Shown: positions 18,875-28,471, numbered from the stretch's first letter. The stretch is 64,000 nt of DNA from Thiorhodovibrio frisius (GCF_033954835.1 NZ_CP121471.1:4024501-4088500), one strand, 5' to 3'. Notes: generated from the sequence alone by a model not told the origin. Numbers and translations: made by a program.

Positions 18875-20083
18875 TTAAGAGCACCCGCAGGACTGGGAGG
18901 CCCCGCCAGTCAGCAAATGCTTGATTTGCGCCGAATGCTCCAGCGCGCCCGTCCAGCGGTAGGCTTCGCGCAGGGTTCGGCCCCAGGCATACACACCATG
19001 ACTAGACACCATAGCAATCGGGGAAGCGCTCAGCGCCGATGACACCCGCCGAGGCACATCGCGGATGTAGTCCTCGAAGCTGTCGGGTATAGGCACGATC
19101 GGCACCTGAGAGAAATAGTGCTTGCCCTCAAAATCCACCGGCATGAAGCCCCCCCCGGGGCCGCAACTTGCTGCAATCGAATAAGGACCGTGGCTGTGCA
19201 GAATCGCCCTCGCCTCGGGCTGGTTCAAATAAACAAGCTGATGCAGCAGGCTATCAAATGACGCGCCCTCGGGTATGGGGCCACTTAGCGGACAGGCCAC
19301 CAGCTCATGAGGGGAAAGATCATCGCCGCCGGCACCGGTGGGGGTGATCAGAAACCCATTGTCTGTGCGCACCGAGGCATTGCCCGATTGCGCATCGTTA
19401 TAGCCATGGCGCCGCAACAGGCCATAGTAAAACACCAATTGCTCGCGCGGATTGGATGGCGCGCAGGCAGGGGATAGGTCATGGAAAGAGCGGGAAGGCG
19501 CGGGAGATTCACTGGCGCTCAGACCGACGCGCGGGTGATTCAGAATGAAATCGGCGATCACTTCCGGCTCGCCAAGCGCAAGCTTCGGCAAACTGCCCGG
19601 CACTTGTTCGGGCGCGTCGGTCGCCACGGCAATCAGATCGGGATCATCAAAGCGCGAGAACGCCAGCCCAGAGGCAGTCCGATGCACCGCAATGCGCGGG
19701 AAGGACGCACCATGCCAGCCTTCAATCAGCACCAGGTCGGTGACATGCGGGTCAAAACGCGACAGCAGGGAATCGAACAGCCGGGGGGCGTCTTGGCCTG
19801 TTGCCGAGGCCGCCCGATGTTCTGCCCGCTCACTTTCGGGCAAACCCTCCTGCATCAGGGCCCAGCGCCGGGAGGAAGCGATCAGCACGGCGCTCGCGCC
19901 GGCCTCGCGCAACAGGTAACTGTCCTTACCTGGAGTGTCGAGATCAAAGCCATGATGGGCGTGCTTGAGGTAACCCAAGCGCAGACCGCGCGCGCGCAGC
20001 ACCGGGAGCAGCCGCGTCAGCAGGGTGGTCTTGCCGGTCCCGCTAGGGGCAGCGAAACCGACGTGCGCAACGGCTCGACTCAT
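18875..20083 (-). CDS. MobB / class II aldolase fusion protein
   Basis: A protein of 402 residues from the ATG at 20083 (AGGGA nine bases upstream). Residues about 5-185 match MobB, the GTP-binding adapter of molybdenum cofactor guanylation: GFAAPSGTGKTTLLTRLLP P-loop, KHAHHGFDLDTPGKDSY and LIEGWHGASFPRIAV. Residues about 215-395 are a class II aldolase/adducin domain: LLRRHGYNDAQSGNASVR, zinc-site LHSHGPYS and a later SSHGVYAWGRTLREAY. The C-domain resembles MtnB (methylthioribulose-1-phosphate dehydratase) or a related sugar-phosphate aldolase. The fusion is one uninterrupted frame. It converges on yciK. MobB is sure; the exact aldolase substrate is inferred. Confidence 0.85.
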   Translation of the reverse strand: MSRAVAHVGFAAPSGTGKTTLLTRLLPVLRARGLRLGYLKHAHHGFDLDTPGKDSYLLREAGASAVLIASSRRWALMQEGLPESERAEHRAASATGQDAPRLFDSLLSRFDPHVTDLVLIEGWHGASFPRIAVHRTASGLAFSRFDDPDLIAVATDAPEQVPGSLPKLALGEPEVIADFILNHPRVGLSASESPAPSRSFHDLSPACAPSNPREQLVFYYGLLRRHGYNDAQSGNASVRTDNGFLITPTGAGGDDLSPHELVACPLSGPIPEGASFDSLLHQLVYLNQPEARAILHSHGPYSIAASCGPGGGFMPVDFEGKHYFSQVPIVPIPDSFEDYIRDVPRRVSSALSASPIAMVSSHGVYAWGRTLREAYRWTGALEHSAQIKHLLTGGASQSCGCS

Positions 20084-20300
20084 TCGGAACAATCCCTATC
20101 CGTCGCCATTCGCCTGGCAAATGGCATCCCTGGCAAGAGCGTCACCATGCCCTTGAGACGCGTTAGATGGCAAAGGTAGCAACTCAACGAATCCAGCCGC
20201 CCTGCGACCAAGGGTCTTGTTGGACCCTTATTTAATGATTGTCTGTGCACCGCTCGCAGGCTGGGACACTTTTCCGCAGCATCACCAGTCCGCTGCACCA

Positions 20301-22643
20301 CTAGCCCCCAGCCAGGCCACCTTTGAGAATTTTTGGCGTCACAAAGATCAGAAGCTCCGAGTTGATCTCCCGACGACCCGTTGTCTTGAACAGATTTCCC
20401 AGGACGGGAATATCCCCCAGCCAAGGCACCTGTTCGCGACTAAAGGTCTTATCGCCTTCAAACACCCCACCAAGAACAACGGTTTCGCCGTTATTGACTA
20501 AGACCGAAGTTTCCACAGATCGCGTATCGATCGGCGGAACACCGTTTCTTTCTCTCGTGTAATCCGGATTATCTTTGTTGACCACGAGATCCATGATAAT
20601 GCGATCATCGGGCGTGATCTGCGGAGTGACGTCCAGTTTCAACAGGGCCTCCTTAAAAGCGACGGTCGTTCCGCCGCCAAGACCACCGGCCTCTTGCTGA
20701 TAGGGAATCTCCTTGCCCAGTTTGATCGTCGCCTGATGCCCATCCGAGGTGACCACCCGAGGGGCGGAAACGATCTCGCCGCGACCTTCCGTCTGCATGG
20801 CCGACAATTCGAGCTGCAACAGATGCGAACCGACTTTTCCGAGCAGGAAGTTCACCGCGCCCGAGGGAGTGCCGGCGGGGAGACTGACCATCAACCCCGC
20901 CGCATCATTTTCCGTAATGATAGTGGAATTCACCGGTGAGTCAGGCGCTCCGTAAATGCCCATGAACCCTCCCATGTCTAGCGTACCGCTATCATCGATA
21001 TTGCCTTGCTGCGAACCGGAAATCATCAGCTCGTTGCTCCCAATGTTACCCATCGACCCCGATACACCAAACCGCACCCCCAAATCCCGCGAGAAGTTGT
21101 TATCCGCAATCACCACGCGTGACTCGACCAGCACCTGTCGCACAGGGATATCCAGTCGCAATACCAGTGCGCGGATTTCCTCGAGCTTGTTGCCGGTATC
21201 CTGCACCAACAGCGTATTGGTGCGCTGATCGACGGTGACGGCGCCGCGCTCAGATAGAAGGTTATTGCCCTCGGATTTGATCAGGGACGCGAGATCTCCT
21301 GCCTTGGCGTAATTGACCTGAATGAACTCGGAGCGCAGCGGAGCAAGCTCCTCAATCTGCTGGATGGATTCAAGCTCCAGTTTCTCCTGGGCGGCAATTT
21401 CCTGGGTCGGCGCGACCATGACCACATTGCCAGTCTGGCGCATGGACAAACCCTTGGTCTTGAGCACAATGTCCAAGGCCTGATCCCAGGGAACATTTTG
21501 CAGGCGCAGGGTAATGTTGCCGCGCACGGTGTCGCTGGCGACCAGATTCAGGCCGGTGAAGTCGGCCAGCAACTGGAGCACGGCGCGCACTTCGATATCC
21601 TGGAAATTCAGCGACAAGCGGTCGCCATCGTAGACGACCTTGTCGCGCTCGAGCTGTTCCTTCTCAGCCGGCGTCAAGGCGCGGAATTCGACCGTGAAGA
21701 GGTTGTCGCTTTGGTAGGCCAGATAGTCGTAGTCCTCGGTGGTATCGATCTTGACCTGGATGTCCTCACCCTCGGCGCGCGACTCCACCGCGACCACGGG
21801 AGTGGCAAAGTCAACCACGTCGAGCCGGCGGAACAACCGCTGCGGCAGCTGGGTATTGCCGATATCCACCACAACAGAGTCACCTTGTTCGCGCACATTC
21901 ACCGGCGTACTGGCCGAGGGCAGACTGATCAGCACCCGCCCGGCACCATCGGCGCCGCGGCGAAAGTCGATATTCTTGAGCGCGGCACGGCGGTTGGATG
22001 CTGCTTCGCGCCCGAAGCGAGAGGTGCGCAAGGCGCCGATCTGGCGCGGCATTTCAGGTGCGACCTCCGCCGGCGGAATTAGGTCTCCGGTGGCCGCGGT
22101 GTCGGCTGTTTCTCCTGCTGGGGAGTCACCAGGTCGCAAATCCTCATCGGCAAGATCCACTTCCGTCACGACATCCGCAGCAGGCATATTCAGGCCGACA
22201 ATAATGCGGTTTCCATCGGTTCTGAGCTTGTAAGGCACCGCATCGGCCAGATTCAGCACCACCCTGGTGCGACTGCCGGCCTGAATAGCGTTCAGACTCT
22301 GGGCGACGCCAATCCCGATCGGCACTTCCTTGCTGGTCAGATCGGTGGTGACATCGGGCAGATCAATGGCGATGCGCGCCGGATTGTCGGTGGCGAAATC
22401 CGTTGCCGTCGGCGGTGTGCCCGAGAAGATCAGATCGACCTCGACGGCATTGCCCGGCAAGGACGAGAATTCGACATCCTCAAGCAGCGTCGCCGCCCCA
22501 GCTGCCAGAGGCAACAACAGGCCGAACAGTAGGAAGGGCCGAAGGACAGGCCGGCTACCATCAAGGCACGCGCTGGCGGCACCTCGAAAACGCCTGCGTT
22601 CAAACCCATGGGTTGAGTGTATCTCTGTCTTGCGTCTGGTCAT
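20301..22643 (-). CDS. pilQ: Type IV pilus secretin
   Basis: A protein of 780 residues from the ATG at 22643, which has GGAGA nine bases upstream; a frame to 22697 would overlap pilP. Order: signal peptide, two AMIN domains (from LLEDVEFSSLPGNAVEVDL, and around residue 225), an STN domain (LSLNFQDIEVRAVLQLLADF), a secretin N-domain (IQVNYAKAGDLASLI), and the C-terminal secretin barrel (RQVLVESRVVIADNNFSRDL through LLIFVTPKIL). It forms the outer-membrane pore for pili used in twitching, adhesion and DNA uptake. It is last in the operon; aroK/aroB, common downstream elsewhere, are not here. Confidence 0.97.
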   Translation of the reverse strand: MTRRKTEIHSTHGFERRRFRGAASACLDGSRPVLRPFLLFGLLLPLAAGAATLLEDVEFSSLPGNAVEVDLIFSGTPPTATDFATDNPARIAIDLPDVTTDLTSKEVPIGIGVAQSLNAIQAGSRTRVVLNLADAVPYKLRTDGNRIIVGLNMPAADVVTEVDLADEDLRPGDSPAGETADTAATGDLIPPAEVAPEMPRQIGALRTSRFGREAASNRRAALKNIDFRRGADGAGRVLISLPSASTPVNVREQGDSVVVDIGNTQLPQRLFRRLDVVDFATPVVAVESRAEGEDIQVKIDTTEDYDYLAYQSDNLFTVEFRALTPAEKEQLERDKVVYDGDRLSLNFQDIEVRAVLQLLADFTGLNLVASDTVRGNITLRLQNVPWDQALDIVLKTKGLSMRQTGNVVMVAPTQEIAAQEKLELESIQQIEELAPLRSEFIQVNYAKAGDLASLIKSEGNNLLSERGAVTVDQRTNTLLVQDTGNKLEEIRALVLRLDIPVRQVLVESRVVIADNNFSRDLGVRFGVSGSMGNIGSNELMISGSQQGNIDDSGTLDMGGFMGIYGAPDSPVNSTIITENDAAGLMVSLPAGTPSGAVNFLLGKVGSHLLQLELSAMQTEGRGEIVSAPRVVTSDGHQATIKLGKEIPYQQEAGGLGGGTTVAFKEALLKLDVTPQITPDDRIIMDLVVNKDNPDYTRERNGVPPIDTRSVETSVLVNNGETVVLGGVFEGDKTFSREQVPWLGDIPVLGNLFKTTGRREINSELLIFVTPKILKGGLAGG

Positions 22644-22662
22644 GGCGAAAATCTCCGGTCGA

Positions 22663-23199
22663 TCATTCGCTGAGCTTGATCGAGGCTTGGCGTTCAACCC
22701 ATTCGTTCACACCCTCGTTGATGAGTTCCATCAACTGGATGCCCTGCTGACTGATACTGGTCACGCGACCATAGTTGCGCCCCAGGTAGTTCCCCACCGT
22801 GACCCGATGCAAAATACCGTCCGGAGAGGTGATCAGGCCCCAGTTCGTATCGTTCTGATCCAGGGTTCCGACCATGCGCAGGGAGTCGAGCGAATACTGC
22901 TCAAGCACCTCTTTGCTCCTAAGCGGGTCCGGCGCGGGGCCTGTGCCGTTGGCGCTTTCGGGTATGACCGCCTCCGCGCTCTGCTCGTCCATCACAAAGG
23001 GACTGCGCCGGCCATCGGGGTCGTAAATAAAGTTCTCCACCTGCTTAATCTGCGGTACCGGCTCCAGCGGCGGTGCGGGCTTTTGTTTGGCATCGTCAAC
23101 AAAGCCCTGCACTTCCCACAGATTGGCATCACCACAGGCGGCAAGACCGAGCGTGGCACTCAAGGCCGTCGCAAAGACAAGGCGGGCTGGAATCCTCAT
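22663..23199 (-). CDS. pilP: Type IV pilus inner-membrane lipoprotein
   Basis: A protein of 178 residues with a lipoprotein signal ending LGLAACG. It has a Pro-rich linker and the C-terminal beta domain (LDSLRMVGTLDQNDTNWGLI, VGNYLGRNYGRV) that binds the N-domains of PilQ. With PilM, PilN and PilO it forms the alignment complex linking the pilus motor to the secretin. It overlaps pilO by four bases. Confidence 0.95.
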   Translation of the reverse strand: MRIPARLVFATALSATLGLAACGDANLWEVQGFVDDAKQKPAPPLEPVPQIKQVENFIYDPDGRRSPFVMDEQSAEAVIPESANGTGPAPDPLRSKEVLEQYSLDSLRMVGTLDQNDTNWGLITSPDGILHRVTVGNYLGRNYGRVTSISQQGIQLMELINEGVNEWVERQASIKLSE

Positions 23200-23768
23200 T
23201 GCAGGGCGTTCTCTTCCAGGTAGCGATAGGTCTTGACGGTCGCGCTCAAACTATCGCCGTTGGTGGAAATATTGTGAATGGTCACAATTCGCGGCAAAGC
23301 CGCTAGGCCACTGACAAACTCGCCGAACTGGTGGTACTTGCCAGTGACACTGATCTGAATCGGATATTCGGCGTAAAAGTCCCGTTTCTGTTCGCCCGTG
23401 GGCTTAAAAAATTGGAATTCCAGCCCAGCAGCAAGGCCCGTTTGGGAGACATCGATCAATAGATCATCCACCTCGGTCTCATTCGGCAGCCGCTTGAGCA
23501 GCGCGCCGAAGGATTCGTCCATCTCGGCCAGCTGCATCTTGTAGGCATCGAGATTGGCGGCCTTTTTCTGCTTTGTTTCAAAGGTTTGCTTCAGCTCGCT
23601 TTCCTTGCGCTGGGCCGCCTCGAGTTGCTCGATCTGCTTGCTGGTGTTGAAGTGATACCAGCCATAGCCGATGCCCGCGCACAACAGCACAATCAACACT
23701 GCCTTGACCCCAATGGGAGCCTCACCAAGGTTGTTGAAATCGATTTCGTTGAGTTGATTGATATCCAT
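23196..23768 (-). CDS. pilO: Type IV pilus assembly protein PilO
   Basis: A protein of 190 residues. One transmembrane helix (about 22-42, VKAVLIVLLCAGIGYGWYHF), a coiled coil (LEAAQRKESELKQTF) and a ferredoxin-like periplasmic domain ending with ATVKTYRYLEE. It pairs with PilN and PilP at the inner membrane. A 63-base gap separates it from pilN, and it overlaps pilP by four bases. Confidence 0.94.
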   Translation of the reverse strand: MDINQLNEIDFNNLGEAPIGVKAVLIVLLCAGIGYGWYHFNTSKQIEQLEAAQRKESELKQTFETKQKKAANLDAYKMQLAEMDESFGALLKRLPNETEVDDLLIDVSQTGLAAGLEFQFFKPTGEQKRDFYAEYPIQISVTGKYHQFGEFVSGLAALPRIVTIHNISTNGDSLSATVKTYRYLEENALQ

Positions 23769-23831
23769 GCTGTCACTCGCTGCGCAATGATTCGACGCCT
23801 GAAGATATCACCACAGCCACTTTGCTTTGCC

Positions 23832-24398
23832 CTAACCTGCCTCTGCCGCGTCCGGTTTCTTCCGCTGCTGCTTGAAGCTCAGGCGAAAATGCGACAGACC
23901 TGTGCCTGTCTGGTCTTTGTTTTCAATGAGGAGAAGCTGCGGCGAGCCAATCCAGTCGGAATCCTCAATGTTGCGCATCAACGCCGAGACTCGCGCGTTC
24001 GACTGTGCTCGGCCACTAATGGTCACAGTGCTGCCATCTTGTTTTAGATCGACCAAAAAAACGCCCTCTGGCATCACGCGCACCATCTCGTCGAAGAGTC
24101 GCACGATTTCGGGCCGACTTTCCTGTAGCTTTTGGATGATGTTCATGCGCGCGAGCAGATCCTGCTTCATGGCATCCAGTCGCTCAATTTCTTTAATGAT
24201 CTCGTCGAGTTTGCGAATCTCGGCGGTGAGAAAATCGTTGCGCCGATTCTGATTCTCGATCATGTGCGAGTACTGCATCTGCACCGCAATGCCCGCAAGC
24301 AGGGTCACCACCACGGCCGCGATAACGGCCGAGATAAAGTCGCGCTGACGGCGCTGGCGGCGCGCTTCGCGCCAGGGCAGAAGATTGATTCTGGCCAT
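23832..24398 (-). CDS. pilN: Type IV pilus assembly protein PilN
   Basis: A protein of 188 residues. It starts with the PilM-binding INLLPWREARR peptide in the cytoplasm, followed by a transmembrane helix (about 22-44) and a periplasmic coiled coil and ferredoxin-like domain. It links the PilM ring to PilO. Its start codon directly abuts the pilM stop codon. Confidence 0.95.
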   Translation of the reverse strand: MARINLLPWREARRQRRQRDFISAVIAAVVVTLLAGIAVQMQYSHMIENQNRRNDFLTAEIRKLDEIIKEIERLDAMKQDLLARMNIIQKLQESRPEIVRLFDEMVRVMPEGVFLVDLKQDGSTVTISGRAQSNARVSALMRNIEDSDWIGSPQLLLIENKDQTGTGLSHFRLSFKQQRKKPDAAEAG

Positions 24399-25505
24399 TT
24401 AGTTAAACCCTCGCAGCGCCAGCCCGACGGCAATCATCATGCCTGGTGCGGCGCGCTCCAGGCCATCGCGATCCACGCCACGGGCAAGCGCCATGTCCTC
24501 GAAGGGGTTTGCCACCTGCACCGGGAAACCGAGTCGTTGCTCGACCAGATCGGCGATATTGAGCAAACGTGCGGCGCCACCAGCCAGTATGAGCTGATCC
24601 GTGCGACCGAAACTGCTTGCCGAGTAGAAAAACTGCAAGGCTCTGCTCACCTGTTGGGCCAGCGCCTCCTTGAAAGGACCTACGACTTCAGTTTCAGCAT
24701 TCTCGGGTAGCCCGCCCTTGGCCAGCAGGTTTGGCTGTGCCGCCGCCGGTTGATTGAGTCCTGCTAGCGCTTCTTCAACCGACAGGTCATAGCGCCGTTG
24801 CAAATCAGAGAGCAACTGATTGCCACCGAAATTCTGCTCGCGCGTGTATACAATGGCTCCGCCATGGAGTACGTGCAGGGTTGTGGTGGTGGCCCCAACG
24901 TCGGCGACGGCGATGATTTTGGCTTCCAGTGCGTCGTCTATGTTGGCCAGTTGCAGCGCGCAGGCGTTTTCCATCGCATAGGTCTCAATATCCACCACCT
25001 CGGCCGTGAGCCCGGCGAATTCGAGCGCGGCAACCCGGTCGTCGACATTTTCGCGTCGGGAAGCGGCCAGCAAGACATCAACCATGCCCGAGGAGACTGC
25101 GGAGGGCCCTAGAATGTCGAAGTCAAGATTCACTTCCTCGAGCGGATAGGGGATATACTGATCCGCCTCGAGTTGGATTTGTGCTTCCATCTCGCTTTCG
25201 GACAACTCGGCGGACATAGCGATGGACTTGGTGATGGCGGCCGAGGCTGGCACGGCCACCGCAGCCTGCCGGGTTTTTGAGCGCGAGCGCTGTAGGGCTT
25301 TCTGGATAGCGCCACCAACCACTTCAGCGTCGGCGATTTTCTTCTCCACCACAGCCCCGACCGGCAAAGGCTCAAGCGCGAAAGATTCGACCCGGTACAT
25401 GCCCGAGGAATAACTGCCGGTTCGCGCCAGCTCAACCAGCTTGATTGAGGTGGAGCTGATGTCGATGCCGAGAAGGGCGTGTTTGTTGCGACCTAGGTTG
25501 AACAT
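24399..25505 (-). CDS. pilM: Type IV pilus actin-like protein PilM
   Basis: A protein of 368 residues with the actin-like ATPase fold: LLGIDISSTSIKLVELAR at the N-terminus, the central IIAVADVGATTTTLHVL phosphate loop, and LAGGAARLLNIADLV. It forms a cytoplasmic ring that binds the PilN N-terminus. It is the first gene of pilMNOPQ. Its upstream region carries a TATAAT-like box (25560-25565, leftward) but no recognisable -35 at the ideal distance. Confidence 0.96.
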   Translation of the reverse strand: MFNLGRNKHALLGIDISSTSIKLVELARTGSYSSGMYRVESFALEPLPVGAVVEKKIADAEVVGGAIQKALQRSRSKTRQAAVAVPASAAITKSIAMSAELSESEMEAQIQLEADQYIPYPLEEVNLDFDILGPSAVSSGMVDVLLAASRRENVDDRVAALEFAGLTAEVVDIETYAMENACALQLANIDDALEAKIIAVADVGATTTTLHVLHGGAIVYTREQNFGGNQLLSDLQRRYDLSVEEALAGLNQPAAAQPNLLAKGGLPENAETEVVGPFKEALAQQVSRALQFFYSASSFGRTDQLILAGGAARLLNIADLVEQRLGFPVQVANPFEDMALARGVDRDGLERAAPGMMIAVGLALRGFN

Positions 25506-25840
25506 GGCATGCAGCGGCGTTAAAGATGGCAGGCTTTGTTAATGATGCTTCGAGTTTAGATTATAAAACCGTCTTAAACAAGTACTGTGACAGGCTTTTT
25601 TTATTTCTTCTCTCGGGTATAGACTAAGTTCCGTGCGCTTGTAACAGCCTTTTCACCCTCCTTGAGCAATCCGCGTCAAGGCCCGACACATCTCAAGCCC
25701 CGCTTTGCCGGCTTGCACATTGCTGCTCCCAGGGTGCAGGATGCCACTTAGGCAGACGCCTTGATGGCGCGAACGGCGGCCGTCCCAAGCGCCCACCTCA
25801 AAATGATCAGGCCAGCTCCCGCTTGGAGCACGATCAAACC
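25506..25840. other. Intergenic region between pilM and a rightward unknown gene
   Basis: A region of 335 bases without a convincing gene. It contains an AT-rich part (25540-25620) with a TATAAT-like box for leftward transcription of pilM, and the start region of the divergent unknown gene. I saw no sigma-54 element and no repeat. Confidence 0.5.
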
Positions 25841-26566
25841 ATGGCCCGAAAACACTCTCGCAAGAATCAGACACACACCGGACCAGCGCCGGCCGGCAAG
25901 AGCAGAAGCCGCCAGGCAGCGGGCATTGCCGCCCTGCGCCAGCAACTCGCCTATGAGGCGGCACGCATCATGGCGGATGGCCAGATTGGCGAATTCGAGC
26001 ACGCCAGACGCAAAGCCGCCGAGCGCATGGCCGTGACCAACAAAGCTCTGTGGCCGGACAACGAGGAAATTGAGCAACGCCTGCTCGAACAGCAGCGGCT
26101 CTTTGGCGGCCTGGCGCAGCAGCGTGAAAGACACAGCTTGCTGGAGCAAGCACTGGCCGCAATGCAGCTTTTCGATGCCTATGCTCCTCGTCTAGTCGGC
26201 TCCGCCCTGGCCGGCACCGCAACCCGCGCGCAGGGAATTACGCTGCAGGTCTTTAGCGAAAGCACCGAAGACATCATCTGGTTATTGATTGACCGTCAGA
26301 TGCCCTGGAGCGCCGATCAGGCGTCCTTCCGATACGCGGGTAATCAGCGTCTGGACCACCCGGTCGTGCGCTTCTTGGCTGGCGAGGTGCCAGTGCGGAT
26401 CGATGTGCTGCCGTACAAGGCCCAGCGTAATCCGCCGCTCGACCCGGTTTCCAATCGCCCCAGGCGCGGCGCGAGCCCGAATCGCGTGAAACAACTGCTC
26501 ACCGAGACCGAGCGCAACATGAACCCACCGCTTGACGACCATAATAGGCACCAAGCTCCCGACTGA
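25841..26566 (+). CDS. Conserved hypothetical protein
   Basis: A protein of 241 residues from the ATG at 25841; an in-frame TTG at 25823 is an alternative. A basic N-terminus (ARKHSRKNQ) leads to a helical segment with many Glu/Arg/Gln. The middle LVGSALAGTATRAQGITLQVF and EDIIWLLIDRQMPW resembles proteins sometimes annotated as nucleotidyltransferase-like, where GSALAGTA-type loops precede an acidic beta hairpin. The C-terminus is Arg/Asn/Pro-rich (NRPRRGASPNRVKQLL). No signal peptide. I cannot confirm catalytic residues, so function is left open. Confidence 0.6.
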   Translation: MARKHSRKNQTHTGPAPAGKSRSRQAAGIAALRQQLAYEAARIMADGQIGEFEHARRKAAERMAVTNKALWPDNEEIEQRLLEQQRLFGGLAQQRERHSLLEQALAAMQLFDAYAPRLVGSALAGTATRAQGITLQVFSESTEDIIWLLIDRQMPWSADQASFRYAGNQRLDHPVVRFLAGEVPVRIDVLPYKAQRNPPLDPVSNRPRRGASPNRVKQLLTETERNMNPPLDDHNRHQAPD

Positions 26567-26620
26567 CCCTCCCCCGAGCCCCCTGTCAAACAACCAGCAA
26601 TCAAACAAAAGGACACCAAA

Positions 26621-27235
26621 ATGCACACCGCCAAGACCATTCACATCGGTTGCAGCTTGCTTTTGCTGCTCGTCACCGCACAGTCAGGCGCTGCCGATCC
26701 GGTGACCGATCAAATCGACGCCGCATTGCGTGCTTACAAGGATGGCGAGCCCCGAGTTGCCATTCAGGCACTACAGTTCGCCGCCGCGCAGATTGAGGAG
26801 CAACTTGCCGAACAACGTGCCAGTCTGTTGCCGGAACCCCTGAAAGGCTGGAGCGCCGAGCCGGCGGACAGCACCTCCGGCGGGCTAATTGGTCTGCTGA
26901 CCGGCACCAACATCTCGCGCAGCTATCGCCAGGACGGCAGCGGCGCGCGAGTTAGCATCACGGTCACGGCCGACTCGCCATTGCTGACGATGATGAACAT
27001 GCTAATGGCATCGCCCATGCTGATGCAGGCGGAACCAGGCACCAAGCCCTACAGCTTTGGCGCTTACCGCGGCATGATGCAAACGGATGGCGCGGGGGAC
27101 ACCCAGCTCTCTTTGATGCTGGGCACCCGAATTCTGATGCAGATTGATGGCAGCGGCGGGGCCACCAAGGACATGCTCGAAGCCTATCTGAAAGCCATGG
27201 ATTTAAAGGCCCTGGAAAAAGCCCTGATTGGCTAA
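26621..27235 (+). CDS. Exported hypothetical protein
   Basis: A protein of 204 residues. Signal peptide about 1-25 (CSLLLLLVTAQSGAAD). The mature part begins with a tetratricopeptide-like helix pair (DAALRAYKDGEPRVAIQALQ), then a Ser/Gly region with beta pattern (SYRQDGSGARVSITVTADS), a Met-rich helix (MMNMLMASPMLMQ), and a C-terminal helix. It lies 54 bases after the preceding unknown gene on the same strand. I do not recognise a characterised family; a periplasmic location is likely. Confidence 0.65.
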   Translation: MHTAKTIHIGCSLLLLLVTAQSGAADPVTDQIDAALRAYKDGEPRVAIQALQFAAAQIEEQLAEQRASLLPEPLKGWSAEPADSTSGGLIGLLTGTNISRSYRQDGSGARVSITVTADSPLLTMMNMLMASPMLMQAEPGTKPYSFGAYRGMMQTDGAGDTQLSLMLGTRILMQIDGSGGATKDMLEAYLKAMDLKALEKALIG

Positions 27236-27372
27236 CCCGAGCAACTGAACACTTTTTACCGCGAAGGCCCAGCCACAAACAGCAACCCTAACCGATCAAT
27301 CACCGCCATGGATGGCTGCCCCACCCAAGCACCCGCATGACCCGCATGCGAGAGATGGGCAAGCCGGCCCCA

Positions 27373-28248
27373 TCAGGCCATTAAACGCCGCAGATACCTG
27401 GAAAACTCCTCCCCAAGCTCGGGATGCTCGAGCGCCAGCTCCACGGTCGCCTCCAGATAGCCCTGCTTGCTGCCGCAGTCGTAGCGCTTGCCGACAAAAG
27501 GATGGGCGATCACGAGTTCTTTCTCAAGCAGGCTTGCGATGCCATCGGTGAGCTGAATTTCGCCCCCGGCGCCGGGTTCCGTCGCTTCAAGTTCGGTAAA
27601 TATTGTTGGTGAAAGCAGGTACCGGCCAACAACCGCGAGATTGGATGGGGCTTGGGAGGGATCAGGCTTTTCAACAATGGAGATCACCTTGAGCGTCCCA
27701 TCGGCTTGGCGCTCGGTCTCGACAATGCCGTATTTATTGGTCTCGCTTGGCGGCACTTCTTCCACACTGAGCACGCTGGCACCCGTACGCGCATGGACCT
27801 CGGCCATTTGCTCCACCACTCCTGGCCCGCCTGGATTGCGGATGAGGTCATCGGCGAGCACCACGGCAAACGCCTCGTTGCCAACCACGGGCTGGGCGCA
27901 GAGCACGGCATGCCCCAAACCAAGCGCCTCGGCCTGGCGCAGGTAAATGCAACTGACATGATCTGGCAGCACGCTTTGCACAATTTCTAGCAGTTTGGTC
28001 TTACCCGCGCGTTCGAGCTCAGACTCAAGCTCGTAGGCTTTATCAAAGTGGTCTTCAATCGAACGCTTGCTGCGCCCGGTCACAAACACCAGCCGCCCGG
28101 CTCCGGCCGCTTCCGCCTCCTCGGCGGCGTATTGAATCAGCGGCTTATCAACAACCGGAAGCATTTCTTTCGGGCTCGCCTTCGTTGCCGGAAGAAAGCG
28201 GGTCCCAAGCCCTGCCACCGGAAATACCGTCTTGCCAATCGTTGCCAT
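27373..28248 (-). CDS. galU: UTP-glucose-1-phosphate uridylyltransferase
   Basis: A protein of 291 residues starting at an ATG with AGGAG upstream. The nucleotidyl-transferase motif [20 protein letters not shown] is intact, followed by [26 protein letters not shown] and [17 protein letters not shown]. It makes UDP-glucose for LPS, exopolysaccharide and glucan synthesis. A palindromic element lies just upstream of its start, between it and lapB. Confidence 0.96.
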   Translation of the reverse strand: MATIGKTVFPVAGLGTRFLPATKASPKEMLPVVDKPLIQYAAEEAEAAGAGRLVFVTGRSKRSIEDHFDKAYELESELERAGKTKLLEIVQSVLPDHVSCIYLRQAEALGLGHAVLCAQPVVGNEAFAVVLADDLIRNPGGPGVVEQMAEVHARTGASVLSVEEVPPSETNKYGIVETERQADGTLKVISIVEKPDPSQAPSNLAVVGRYLLSPTIFTELEATEPGAGGEIQLTDGIASLLEKELVIAHPFVGKRYDCGSKQGYLEATVELALEHPELGEEFSRYLRRLMA

Positions 28249-28288
28249 GATGACTCCTGAAATCTCTGATACTGGCCCAGGCCAGTTG

Positions 28289-28460
28289 TATACCGAAACC
28301 CTTTAAGATTTCGGCTCGTTCGGGGCCGGGTGCTGGCCACGGTGGACACCGTAAATCCATCCATGGAGGCTTCCCGGCGGTGTCCCTGATCTGATCAAGG
28401 GCCGCCGAGACCCCCGTGACCATCACCCGACCCAAAACCGAAAACCATTTGCGATGGGTA
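28289..28460 (+). repeat. Palindromic dispersed element, copy B
   Basis: Same orientation as copy A. It begins TATACCGAAACCCTTTAAGA and ends CATTTGCGATGGGTAT. The inner arms have diverged (TGCTGGCCACGG against CCCGTGACCATCAC), so the long hairpin is weaker than in copies C and D. It sits upstream of galU and directly beyond the 3' end of lapB. Confidence 0.8.
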
Positions 28461-28471
28461 TACGCGTGAAT

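Noticed and set aside
20210-20229. Hairpin AAGGGTC/GACCCTT after pilQ as a terminator
   Set aside because: Stem of seven pairs without a T-run in the leftward direction; too weak to call.
25506-25640. Sigma-54 promoter for pilM
   Set aside because: I looked for TGGCAC-N5-TTGC on the leftward strand and did not find it.
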